Shown piece by piece: positions 7,966 through 16,002 of a stretch of DNA of 64,000 nucleotides; positions within the stretch are counted from its first letter, which is position 1, and every line of letters starts with the position of its first letter. Made by a program: the position numbers and the translations under genes. The notes under the pieces were generated by a model. That model did not search any database. It saw only the letters and a list, made by a program, of their open reading frames with translations, and was not told where the DNA came from. This stretch comes from Pyxidicoccus caerfyrddinensis (GTDB taxonomy: Bacteria > Myxococcota > Myxococcia > Myxococcales > Myxococcaceae). The stretch is taken from NCBI RefSeq assembly GCF_010894405.1, contig NZ_JAAIYA010000032.1, positions 62,001 through 126,000 of the forward strand. Reading direction: 5' to 3'.

Positions 7966-8874
7966 TTGTCGCAACTGTCCAGGCTGGTTTTGGTGCTCGT
8001 TCCCCTCTTGTCGTGGACAGCAGCTGCGGAGCCGAATCCCGAGCGCACCCGCAAAGAGCGCCGCGTCACTCTCTCCGCCGCTCCAGTCGAGATCCGAGTG
8101 GCGCCGGGCACTGTCACAACCCTGGTGTTCGACGCGAGCCTCGACCGGCAGTCCGTGGAGTTGGACCGGACACGCTTCGCCCTGGTGGACGTGGGCGACC
8201 GGACCCTCATCCTGGAGCCCCTCGCGGAGCTGAAGGGCGAGGTTGCTTTGCGCGTGCGCTTCGCCGATGCGTCCCAGCCCGAGTCAAAGTTCAATCTCAT
8301 CACACATCCGGCTGAAGTGGACAGCCAGGTCCGGTTGTTCCGGGACGCGCGGTCTCCCGAGGCGATGCAGGCGCAGGTAGCGGAACTGGAGGCGCGATGC
8401 GCGGCCTGTGAAGCGGCGTTGGCTGCACTGCGTGAGCGCAACGAGACCACGGGAGTGGCTGGCATGGCCCTCGCGAAGCAATTCGAGACGAGAGGCGTCA
8501 GGGTTGATTGGCTCAAGACGTGGTCCAGCTCAGGCGCTGGTGGCCTGCGGGCGAAGTCCGTCCGCCGCTACCTTGCGGAGTCGTGGGTCGTGCTCGCCGT
8601 GACGGTGCAGAACACCTCCGGCCAACCGTGGAGAACGGACGGGGCGTGGCTTGTGAGCGAGTCCACCGGCACGCGCGAGGAAGCACGCACCGTAGCCATG
8701 GCGTCAGAAACATTGCTGCCCGGTGGAATGGGCCTCGTGGTGGTCGAATTCAGCAGCCCTCGAGGGCTGCCCGGAGAGGTGTTCCGATTGGTGGTGCAGG
8801 GTGCAGACGGCAATCGGCCTCTGTCCGTTGAGGGCGTGGCAATCAGGGATGGCGCGCAGGAGAAGAGTCCATGA
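7966..8874 (+). CDS. DUF2381 family exported protein
   Basis: A 302-residue protein with an N-terminal signal peptide (LVLVLVPLLSWTAAAEP). It matches the myxobacterial DUF2381 family: a first beta-rich half with PVEIRVAPGTVTTLVFDA, VELDRTRFALVDVGDRTL and LRVRFADA, a short helical segment with closely spaced cysteines (ARCAAC), and a second beta-rich half ending VVQGADGNRPLSVEGVAI. The likely start is TTG at 7966, with GGAGG 10 bases upstream. The stop overlaps the next gene's ATG by four bases, so it is translationally coupled to the kinase. DUF2381 genes beside Ser/Thr kinases recur in myxobacteria; a periplasmic sensing role for the kinase is inference. Confidence 0.8.
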   Translation: MSQLSRLVLVLVPLLSWTAAAEPNPERTRKERRVTLSAAPVEIRVAPGTVTTLVFDASLDRQSVELDRTRFALVDVGDRTLILEPLAELKGEVALRVRFADASQPESKFNLITHPAEVDSQVRLFRDARSPEAMQAQVAELEARCAACEAALAALRERNETTGVAGMALAKQFETRGVRVDWLKTWSSSGAGGLRAKSVRRYLAESWVVLAVTVQNTSGQPWRTDGAWLVSESTGTREEARTVAMASETLLPGGMGLVVVEFSSPRGLPGEVFRLVVQGADGNRPLSVEGVAIRDGAQEKSP

Positions 8875-10667
8875 CGACGGCAGAGCCGCCTACCTTCCTC
8901 AAGCCCGGAGTCCACCTCGATGCCTACCGCATTCGCAGGTGGAGAGGCGGTGGTGCTTACGGTGACGTGTACGAGAGCGTGAAGGACGGTAGGCACTTCG
9001 CGCTGAAGGTCACCAAGCACCGGCAGTCCAGCGACGACCCGAGCAAGACGTACCTGCGCCAGTTGCGAGAGCTGGTGTGCCTCGTCCAGTTGGATCATCC
9101 CAACATCGCGAAGGTCCATGGTTGGACGCGCACCGCGGATGGGCGCGGATACCTGGCGCTCGACTTCGTGGAGGGATGGACGCTGGCTGAATGGCTCCAG
9201 GAGATGCGTCCCACGTTCCAGGACGTCCTGCGCGTGTTCGTGAAGCTGGCCAATGCTCTGGAGCACCTCCACAGTCGAGGTGTCCGCCACAGGGACATCT
9301 CGCTCTCCAACGTCATGGTGCGGAAGTCCGACGGAGAGCCGGTCATCATTGACCTGGGGGCAGGCGAACACTCCGGAGCGCTAGAACTGACGGACGCGCC
9401 ATTGCCGCCGGGGACTACTCGCTACCGCTCGCCGGAAGCTGCACGCTTCTTCAAGGAGCACCGAGACGAGCCGAGCGCCAGGTACGACTTCCCGCTGGAA
9501 GATGATTCCTACGCGCTCGCGGTGTGTTTGTTCGATGCGCTGACCGACCCGGAGCCCGCGAAGAATGCTGACGCGAGGAAGGTCCCCCGAATCAACGTCA
9601 ACAGTCTCAGCATGGCGCCACCGCCAGCACGCAGGGCAAATCCGCGAGTACCTGAGCCGTTGAGCGCGCGGGTGGCGAGGCTATTGGAGCGCGACGTGGA
9701 GAAGCGGCGTCCCGCGCTGGCCTCCATGCGAGAGGCCCTGGAAGAACTGGGCGCCCAGGACAGCGCGGAGTGGCAAGCGGAGGTCTTCGCTTCCGCCGAG
9801 GAGGACATGGGCTCTCCGGAGACCCCCGGTGTCGCTCGCGCGGGAACACGGCGGCGCATGCTGGCGGGTGCCGCTGCGGTGCTCGCCGCCGTGCTCGCGG
9901 CTGTCGGTGTCGCTATGTTGATGCGCCAGTCCCCATCACCGGAAGGACCGCCAGCGCAGGCCGCTCCGGAATCTCCCAGCGGCCCGAGAGCTGAAGCTCC
10001 CGTCGCGCCACCTTCGACCCATGCTCCGCCTGCCAGTGCAGTACCGTCCTCGCCCGAGGTCCCCGTTCAGAAGGAATCCCCCGTCGTGAATGCGCCCAAG
10101 AATCAGCCTCCGAGTCCGCCTGTCGCCAAGAAGCCGAAGAAGTCAGCGCCCGTCTTCAGCCTGGAGTTTTTGGGGAAGTGCGCTGCGGCCACTGCTTTTG
10201 CGGCTGCGCAGTGGGGATGCCCCGCGTCACAGGTGCTGCCTACGCAGGAGCGCTGCCCCTCGGCGGCCGTGACAGCCATGAAGCACAGGTGGCTCGAAGA
10301 CGGAGGGCAGTTCTTGATCCGCGTAGACGTGAATCAAGCTGTTACCCCCTACTGCGAGCGCAATCCCGCGCATAGTATGTGTGAGGTTGTCGTGGGCGAT
10401 GGGGAGATCGAAAGCGAAACGCGGGAGAAATACGGGGACCTACCCGTGGGGACGCGGCTCTACGGCCGAGTGTGGACAGGCGGCAAGGAGGTCGTCGCGC
10501 GCTACACCAGGGCCAGGCCTCCAGGGGAGGAGGAGATCCCCATCTGCGTTGCGCTCGGGCTGCCCGGTGGCGAGGGTGGTGCGTTAACGCAGCCCGGCTC
10601 CAAACCCGGCGCCGCCGTCCTGATGAGTGAGGAGCCCGCGCGATTCATCTTCGGTCAGTGGCCGTGA
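8871..10667 (+). CDS. Transmembrane Ser/Thr protein kinase
   Basis: A 598-residue eukaryotic-like kinase. The kinase domain spans about residues 20-290: glycine loop RGGGAYGDVYE, ATP-binding lysine in FALKVTKH, catalytic loop HRDISLSNVMV, a DLG in place of DFG, and an APE-like SPEAARF. All catalytic acids are present, so activity is likely. A membrane helix follows at about 327-350 (MLAGAAAVLAAVLAAVGVAMLM), then a Pro-rich linker and an extracytoplasmic domain from about 430. That domain has paired cysteines (FLGKCAAATAF, WGCPAS, CPSAAV, YCERNPAHSMC) and no recognised family. Start ATG overlaps the DUF2381 stop. Probably signals in response to an envelope cue. Confidence 0.9.
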   Translation: MTTAEPPTFLKPGVHLDAYRIRRWRGGGAYGDVYESVKDGRHFALKVTKHRQSSDDPSKTYLRQLRELVCLVQLDHPNIAKVHGWTRTADGRGYLALDFVEGWTLAEWLQEMRPTFQDVLRVFVKLANALEHLHSRGVRHRDISLSNVMVRKSDGEPVIIDLGAGEHSGALELTDAPLPPGTTRYRSPEAARFFKEHRDEPSARYDFPLEDDSYALAVCLFDALTDPEPAKNADARKVPRINVNSLSMAPPPARRANPRVPEPLSARVARLLERDVEKRRPALASMREALEELGAQDSAEWQAEVFASAEEDMGSPETPGVARAGTRRRMLAGAAAVLAAVLAAVGVAMLMRQSPSPEGPPAQAAPESPSGPRAEAPVAPPSTHAPPASAVPSSPEVPVQKESPVVNAPKNQPPSPPVAKKPKKSAPVFSLEFLGKCAAATAFAAAQWGCPASQVLPTQERCPSAAVTAMKHRWLEDGGQFLIRVDVNQAVTPYCERNPAHSMCEVVVGDGEIESETREKYGDLPVGTRLYGRVWTGGKEVVARYTRARPPGEEEIPICVALGLPGGEGGALTQPGSKPGAAVLMSEEPARFIFGQWP

Positions 10668-10852
10668 GCGCGGATTGTAAAAGCTCTTTGCAGAAATCCG
10701 CCTGAAAACAGCCCTGAACGCTTTCGCCACGGTGTTGCAGTAACTCGGACTCCACACCTGTGGCGTCGTTCCATTCCCGGGCTTCTGGTGGGTAGTTTCC
10801 TTCTGCGTTCGCGCGGTGTCCTCACCCGCACCAGATGAAGGAGAAACCCCCC

Positions 10853-12007
10853 ATGCCGTACTCTGGCGAGCCCTGGTTTCCGAAGGGCACGGTCCTCTTT
10901 TCGCGAAGTCGCGCCGCCTATGAGCTGCTGGAGGATCTGGGTCCGGGGCACCATGGCGAACGTGCCCTCTTGGCCCTCCGGCGTTTGAAGGGCGAAGCGC
11001 GAGGCAGGTTCATCCTCAAGGTTGTTCCGCTTCCCGCCGTCACAGCCGGTCTGAAGCTGGCGCGGAAACGGTTGGAGGAGGAGGTGACGCTGGCCACGTA
11101 TCTCAGGCACCCGAGCATCGCCCGGGTGTACGGGCTGCACAGGGCCATGGGCGCGCTCTACATCATCACGGAATCCGTCGCCGGATGCTCCCTCAACACG
11201 CTTGTCGAAGTAGCCCTCGCGCGGGGGAGACACTTCCCCGAGTCATTCATGCTGTACGTCGGCGCTCAGATTGCTGGGGCCCTGGCGCATGCACACACCT
11301 GCCGAAGCGAGAAGGGCGAGCCGCTGCACATCGTCCATCGAGCCATTGACCCGACGCGCATCCGCGTGACGCTGACGGGACAGGCGAAGCTGACCGATTT
11401 CGGGCTGGCCTCCGCGCATCTGCCAGGACGAAAGAGCGTGCGTCTGCCTCGTGCCAGGGGAGAGGTCTACTGGGCCTCCCCCGAGGCTCTTTTCGGGGAA
11501 CCCGAGAACGCACGCTCCGACCTGTTCGTGTTGGGCATGGTGCTGCTGGAGTTCGCCACGGGGAAGCACCTGCTCAGCGCGCCCGACATGCTGACGGAGG
11601 ACTTGTGGGCACTGGTTCCAGAGGGAGCTCGCGACCGACTGAACGGCGCCATCACGCGGGCGCAGGACGAATGGGCCGGTGTGGATCCGGAGGATACGAT
11701 TCTTCGTGCTGCCACCTTCACTCCAGAGGACGTGGAGTGCGCAACGGAGAAGCTCTCCGAACCGACGCGCGCCATCTTCCGCAAGCTGCTTCAGCGAAAT
11801 CCGGCGGAGCGGTACACGTCTGCGTCGGCGCTCCAGGAGGACATGACGAAGGCTCTCCGGGAGCGCGGAAACTACGACGGTGCGAAGGCGGCTCAGGAAA
11901 TCCGGCGAGCGTTGCAGCGGGCCGGGGAAGCATTCGCCGCAGAGGAAGACGGCGCGGAAAGCGCGTTCTCTCAGGACGACATCACCACGGAACCGGCTCC
12001 GGTTTGA
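10853..12007 (+). CDS. Ser/Thr kinase-like protein, probable pseudokinase
   Basis: A 384-residue cytoplasmic protein with a protein-kinase fold. ATG at 10853 is chosen because AAGGAG lies nine bases upstream. The glycine loop is degenerate (LGPGHHGERALLALRR), but the ATP-binding lysine (FILKVV) and the DFG (KLTDFGLAS, about residue 182) remain. The catalytic HRD is HRA (VHRAIDPTRIRV, about residue 162), so the catalytic base is Ala and the usual Asn is Arg. Phosphotransfer should be lost or strongly impaired while ATP binding may persist. The C-terminal tail is acidic. It follows the active kinase gene by ~185 bases; a partner or scaffold role is plausible but unproven. Confidence 0.85.
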   Translation: MPYSGEPWFPKGTVLFSRSRAAYELLEDLGPGHHGERALLALRRLKGEARGRFILKVVPLPAVTAGLKLARKRLEEEVTLATYLRHPSIARVYGLHRAMGALYIITESVAGCSLNTLVEVALARGRHFPESFMLYVGAQIAGALAHAHTCRSEKGEPLHIVHRAIDPTRIRVTLTGQAKLTDFGLASAHLPGRKSVRLPRARGEVYWASPEALFGEPENARSDLFVLGMVLLEFATGKHLLSAPDMLTEDLWALVPEGARDRLNGAITRAQDEWAGVDPEDTILRAATFTPEDVECATEKLSEPTRAIFRKLLQRNPAERYTSASALQEDMTKALRERGNYDGAKAAQEIRRALQRAGEAFAAEEDGAESAFSQDDITTEPAPV

Positions 12008-12032
12008 CCCGACGCGAAGACGGGAGGGGAGA

Positions 12033-12059
12033 CGCGGCCATCTGCACGTCCTGGCCGCG
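12033..12059. terminator. Hairpin terminator
   Basis: Perfect 8-bp stem CGCGGCCA/TGGCCGCG with an 11-base loop, between the rightward pseudokinase gene and the leftward merR gene. It can act in both directions. Confidence 0.55.
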
Positions 12060-12160
12060 CCTTCCATGTTCGGACCGCTCCCTCCGGAGTCGGCTTGGGG
12101 GCCGTGGGCGAGCCGCGCCGGGCCACCGCCTCGAAGGCGAGGGGCCAGCGCCCGTACGCG

Positions 12161-12619
12161 TCAGCCCCTCGCGCGCCGGGCCGGAGGGAGGCTGCCCAGG
12201 GACGCGAGGACGGGGCACTCGGCCTCGGTGTCGCAGACGCCCTCCGCGAGCAGCTTGAGGATGGCGCGCTTCATGCGCTGGAGGTCCTTCACCCGCGCGT
12301 CGATGGCCTCCAGCTTCGCCGCCGCGAAGCGCTCCACCTCCGTGGAGGAGGGCACCTTCCGGTCCGACACGGCCAAGAGCGCGCCCACCTCGCGCAGCGA
12401 GAAGCCCAGCTCCTGCGCCCGGCGGATGAAGCGCACGCGCGTGACGTGCCGGGGCTCGTAGACGCGGTAGCCGCTCGCCGTGCGGCGGGGCGCGGGCAGC
12501 AGCTTCTTGCGCTCGTAGAAGCGCAGCGTGGGGATGCCGACGCCCGCGGCGGTGGCCAGGTCGCTGATGCGCAGGGTGGTGGGGACGTCAGGTCGCGGGG
12601 GAGAGGCGCGCGGGCTCAT
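12161..12619 (-). CDS. MerR family transcriptional regulator
   Basis: A 152-residue regulator. The N-terminal winged-helix domain has LRISDLATAAGVGIPTLRFY and ASGYRVYEPRHVTRVRFI, the standard MerR pattern. It is followed by FSLREVGALLAV and a long dimerisation helix. The C-terminus has two cysteines (GVCDTEAECPVL), as in metal- or redox-sensing members, but ligand identity cannot be assigned. The start at 12619 overlaps the 3' end of the upstream membrane-protein gene by about 30 bases, so the two form an operon. A long-spacer promoter with a dyad (13045-13076) drives the pair and is the likely autoregulatory operator. Confidence 0.9.
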   Translation of the reverse strand: MSPRASPPRPDVPTTLRISDLATAAGVGIPTLRFYERKKLLPAPRRTASGYRVYEPRHVTRVRFIRRAQELGFSLREVGALLAVSDRKVPSSTEVERFAAAKLEAIDARVKDLQRMKRAILKLLAEGVCDTEAECPVLASLGSLPPARRARG

Positions 12620-13037
12620 GGTGGTTCCTCCACCACAGGATGGCACCGCCCTGCACGAAGAACCATGTCAGCTCCAGGGTGAGCATGACGGCGAGCAGGG
12701 ACGACTGCCCCTTCCACAGCGCCCAGGCCATCCACAGGGAGAAGAAGGCGCGCCCCGCCGTGTCCACAGCGCCGAAGAGGGGCTCGGGACGCCAGATGCG
12801 CAGCAGCGCCCACAGCGTGACGATGGTGCCCATGAGGCTCACGAAGAGCAGGTGCATCGGCCCGAAGTCGGGCGGGGTGGCGCCGGACAGGCCAAGCCGG
12901 CCATGCAATTGGTGCAGCTGCTCCAGGAGCCAGCCCGCCGTGAAGGGCGTGGCGAAGAGGACGGTGACGAAGAAGTCGTAGAGCGCACTGGCGAGGACGA
13001 CGCGGGACGTGACGCGGAGGGCTTCGGGTCGGTTCAT
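12588..13037 (-). CDS. Small inner-membrane protein co-transcribed with MerR
   Basis: A 149-residue protein with four predicted membrane segments: about 12-32 (VVLASALYDFFVTVLFATPF), 58-78 (MHLLFVSLMGTIVTLWALL), 88-105 and 112-132 (LLAVMLTLELTWFFVQGGA). No family is recognised. It lies directly behind a MerR-type promoter and is first in the operon, so it is probably the regulated function. The ATG lies only ~7 bases from the predicted -10, with no ribosome-binding site, which suggests a leaderless message. Confidence 0.75.
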   Translation of the reverse strand: MNRPEALRVTSRVVLASALYDFFVTVLFATPFTAGWLLEQLHQLHGRLGLSGATPPDFGPMHLLFVSLMGTIVTLWALLRIWRPEPLFGAVDTAGRAFFSLWMAWALWKGQSSLLAVMLTLELTWFFVQGGAILWWRNHHEPARLSPAT

Positions 13038-13044
13038 GCGAAGG

Positions 13045-13076
13045 AGGCTACGGTCTGCACCAAGGTGCAGGGTCAA
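13045..13076 (-). promoter_or_regulatory. MerR-type promoter with palindromic operator
   Basis: On the minus strand: -35 TTGACC (13071-13076), a 20-base spacer, and -10 TAGCCT (13045-13050). The spacer holds the perfect dyad CTGCACC-TT-GGTGCAG (13055-13070). A 19-20 bp spacer with a dyad between the boxes is the hallmark of promoters twisted open by MerR regulators. Confidence 0.8.
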
Positions 13077-13244
13077 GGCCCATCCACTCCGGCTCCCGGA
13101 TGGTTGCGCGCGCAGTCGGCTGTCCTGGAGAGGGCCCGTGGCCCGTCGCGAGGGGTAGACAGTTTCGCTCGCGCATGCAGGTCCGGGGGCGCGGAGGCCG
13201 TCTCGAGCCAGGTGACAGACTCGGCTTCGTATTCCACCCAGGTG

Positions 13245-16001
13245 ATGACCATCTTCCAACGACTCGCAGTGTTCCTGTTCGCGCTGACCACCCTGCCAGG
13301 TGTCGCGGGGGCCCAGGCCCCGCCCACCGCCACCAGCGAGCCCCGCGCGGTGGAGGTGGACGTCCAGGCCACGGACGCTGGCACGGCCGTCTCGTCCGAC
13401 GACGCGTCCCGTCTGGGGCTGTCCGCCGACGGCGGCGCGGTGTGGCTGCAGCCGCCCGCGCTCATCGCCGACTCCCCCGCCGCGTGGCCCGAGGGGCTGC
13501 AAGGCGCCGCGTCCGAGGTGAAGCTGGTGCTGCTGGTGGACGAGCACGGCGCCGTCACGGAGGTGAAGGTGGCGGAGCCCTCCGAGTACGAGGCCCTCAC
13601 CGAGGCCGCGGTGAAGGCCGCCCCGGGCCTGCGCTTCACCCCCGCGCTCATGGCCGGGAAGCCCGTCGGCGTGCGCATCAACTTCAATTACCGCTTCGAG
13701 CCTCCCGCCGGCCTCGCCTCCACCCACGCCCGCATCCACGGCGAGGTGCGCGCCCGGGGCACCCGCCGCCCGCTGGTGGATGCCGCGCTCTTCGTCGACG
13801 GAAGCGCGGAGCCGCCCACGCTGGTGGACGCGCAAGGCCGCTTCGAGGTGGAGGTGCCCGTGGGCACGCACCGCCTGGAGGTCCGCGCGCCGGGTCACCA
13901 GCCCTTCACCTTCGAGGAGACGGTGATGGCGGGGCAGAGCCTCGCGGTGGTGTACCGGCTCCAGCCCTCCGTGGTGAACCCCTACGAGACGGTGGTGCGC
14001 GACGACCGGCCGCGCACCGAAGTCACGCGCATCAGCCTGCACGAGCAGGAGATTCGCGAGGTGCCCGGCACCCAGGGCGACCCGTTCCGCGTCATCATGC
14101 TGATGCCCGGCGTGTCCAGCGTCGCCTCCGGCCTGGGCTACCCGGTGGTGCGCGGCGGCCAGCCCGCCGCCACCGGCTACTTCCTCGACGGCGTGCGCGT
14201 CCCCATGCTGTACCACCTGCTCCTGGGGCCCGCGGTCATCCACCCGGACTTCATCGACACCATCGACTTCTATCCGGGTGCGCCGCCGGTGCAGTACGGG
14301 CGCCTGCTGGGCGGCGCTGTGGAGGGGCGGCTGTCGCGTCCCCATGAGGACCGGCTGCACGCCACCGCCTACGCGGACCTCATCAACGCGGGAGGCTTCG
14401 TCGAGGTGCCCTTCGAGAAGACGGGCACCTCCATCACCGTGGCCGGCCGCTACAGCTACACCGGGCTGCTCATCCCCGTGGCCTACGCCATCTTCAACGA
14501 CGAGGAGGACAACCCCATCCATGCCGGCTTCTGGGACTACCAGCTGCGCGTGGAGCAACAGGTGGGCGAGGGCCGGCTGCGGCTGTTCGCGCTGGGCAGC
14601 TCGGATGACGTCGGCGAGGACTCGGGCAACTACGAGGGCGGCCTGGGCGGCACCATCATCTCCCGCTTCCACCGCGTGGACCTGCGCGGCACGCACCCGC
14701 TGGCGGGCGGCGAGGGCGAAGTGGGCCTCACCGTGGGTCTCGACAAGGTGGGGCTGGTGGGGCAGCGGACGCTGGAGCTGCGTCCGGGAGAGGGCCTCAC
14801 GCAGGTCAACTCGGGCGAGTACGGGCTGGACCAGCTGTCCTTCTCGGCCCGCGCGGGCTGGAAGCGGCGGTTCTCGGACGCGCTGGAGGTGCAGGTCGGC
14901 GGAGACGTGGAGCACCGGCGCGTGGCCACCACCATCACCGGCTCCGCGCGGCCTCCGGGCTGGCGGCCCTCGGATGACGCGCATCCGCTCAAGCAGCCCT
15001 CGTCGCTGGGCACCCTCTCCGGCGCGTACGTCTCCGCGACGTGGCGGCCCGCGGAGAAGTGGCTGGTGGTGCCCGGGGCGCGCGTGGACTCGTACCACCT
15101 GGTGCCCGGCATCGACCACGTCGCCGTGGAGCCGCGCCTCAGCGTGCGCCACACCTTCAGCGACACGCTCACCCTCAAGGGCGGCGCGGGCCTCTTCCAC
15201 CAGCCGCCCACCATCCTGCTCCACCTGCCCGCGATGGACGTCTCCGGCCTGCGCTACGGCCTGCAGGAGGGCGCCCAGTTCGACGTGGGCGCCGAGTGGA
15301 AGGCGGCGGAGGGGCTGGAGCTGAGCGCGGACGCCTTCTACAACCCGCTGTGGCGCACGGTGGAGTTCGACGTGAAGCAGGTGCTGGAGAACCGGCAGCG
15401 CCGGGGCCTCTTGCGCGAGGACCCGGCCGCGAGCGGCTACGCGTACGGCATCGACCTGATGGCGCGCCACCCGCTGGGCCGCAACTGGTTCGGCTGGGTG
15501 ACGTACAGCTTCCTCCAGAGCAAGCGGCACAAGCGCTTCGCCCGATACAACGATGACACCTCGGTCCGGGAGATGGCGGAGGCGGACGTGCCCTTCGCCT
15601 TCGAGCAGGCGCACGTCTTCAACGCCGCGCTCAGCTACAAGCTGCGCAACAACTGGACGGTGGGCACGGTGGTGCACTTCAACACCGGCCGTCCGGAGTC
15701 CGGGGAGATTTCCTCCGTCACCCAGCGCGAGGTGCGCACCACGGACAACTTCAACGCGTGGATACGCAAGGACGCGGACCAGGTGGACCGGCTGGCGCCC
15801 TTCTTCCGCGTGGACTTCCGCGTGGCGAAGTCCTGGGCCCTGGACGACTTCAACCTGGAGGCCTCGCTGGACGTCCTCAACCTCTCCCTCCAAACGGAGG
15901 TGTTCGCCTACGAGTACACGCGGAAGGGCGGCAAGCTGCAGCGCGAGTCCGTGGGGATTCCCGTCATCGTTCCACTGCTCGGCCTGAAGGGGAGCTACTG
16001 A
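13245..16001 (+). CDS. TonB-dependent receptor with N-terminal TonB-like domain
   Basis: A 918-residue outer-membrane protein. The signal peptide ends around VAGAQA (~residue 25). Residues about 91-150 resemble a TonB C-terminal domain (VKLVLLVDEHGAVTEVKV and LRFTPALMAGKPVGVRINF). Residues about 162-240 are a carboxypeptidase-regulatory-like fold (ARIHGEVRARGTRRPLVDAA). Next come the plug (GVSSVASGLGYPVVRGGQPA and YFLDGVRVPMLYHL) and a 22-strand-type barrel ending without a classic terminal Phe (LGLKGSY). It probably imports a ligand or carries a surface function. The next gene begins two bases after the stop, so they are one unit. GTG 13242 is an alternative start. Confidence 0.88.
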   Translation: MTIFQRLAVFLFALTTLPGVAGAQAPPTATSEPRAVEVDVQATDAGTAVSSDDASRLGLSADGGAVWLQPPALIADSPAAWPEGLQGAASEVKLVLLVDEHGAVTEVKVAEPSEYEALTEAAVKAAPGLRFTPALMAGKPVGVRINFNYRFEPPAGLASTHARIHGEVRARGTRRPLVDAALFVDGSAEPPTLVDAQGRFEVEVPVGTHRLEVRAPGHQPFTFEETVMAGQSLAVVYRLQPSVVNPYETVVRDDRPRTEVTRISLHEQEIREVPGTQGDPFRVIMLMPGVSSVASGLGYPVVRGGQPAATGYFLDGVRVPMLYHLLLGPAVIHPDFIDTIDFYPGAPPVQYGRLLGGAVEGRLSRPHEDRLHATAYADLINAGGFVEVPFEKTGTSITVAGRYSYTGLLIPVAYAIFNDEEDNPIHAGFWDYQLRVEQQVGEGRLRLFALGSSDDVGEDSGNYEGGLGGTIISRFHRVDLRGTHPLAGGEGEVGLTVGLDKVGLVGQRTLELRPGEGLTQVNSGEYGLDQLSFSARAGWKRRFSDALEVQVGGDVEHRRVATTITGSARPPGWRPSDDAHPLKQPSSLGTLSGAYVSATWRPAEKWLVVPGARVDSYHLVPGIDHVAVEPRLSVRHTFSDTLTLKGGAGLFHQPPTILLHLPAMDVSGLRYGLQEGAQFDVGAEWKAAEGLELSADAFYNPLWRTVEFDVKQVLENRQRRGLLREDPAASGYAYGIDLMARHPLGRNWFGWVTYSFLQSKRHKRFARYNDDTSVREMAEADVPFAFEQAHVFNAALSYKLRNNWTVGTVVHFNTGRPESGEISSVTQREVRTTDNFNAWIRKDADQVDRLAPFFRVDFRVAKSWALDDFNLEASLDVLNLSLQTEVFAYEYTRKGGKLQRESVGIPVIVPLLGLKGSY

Positions 16002-16002
16002 G

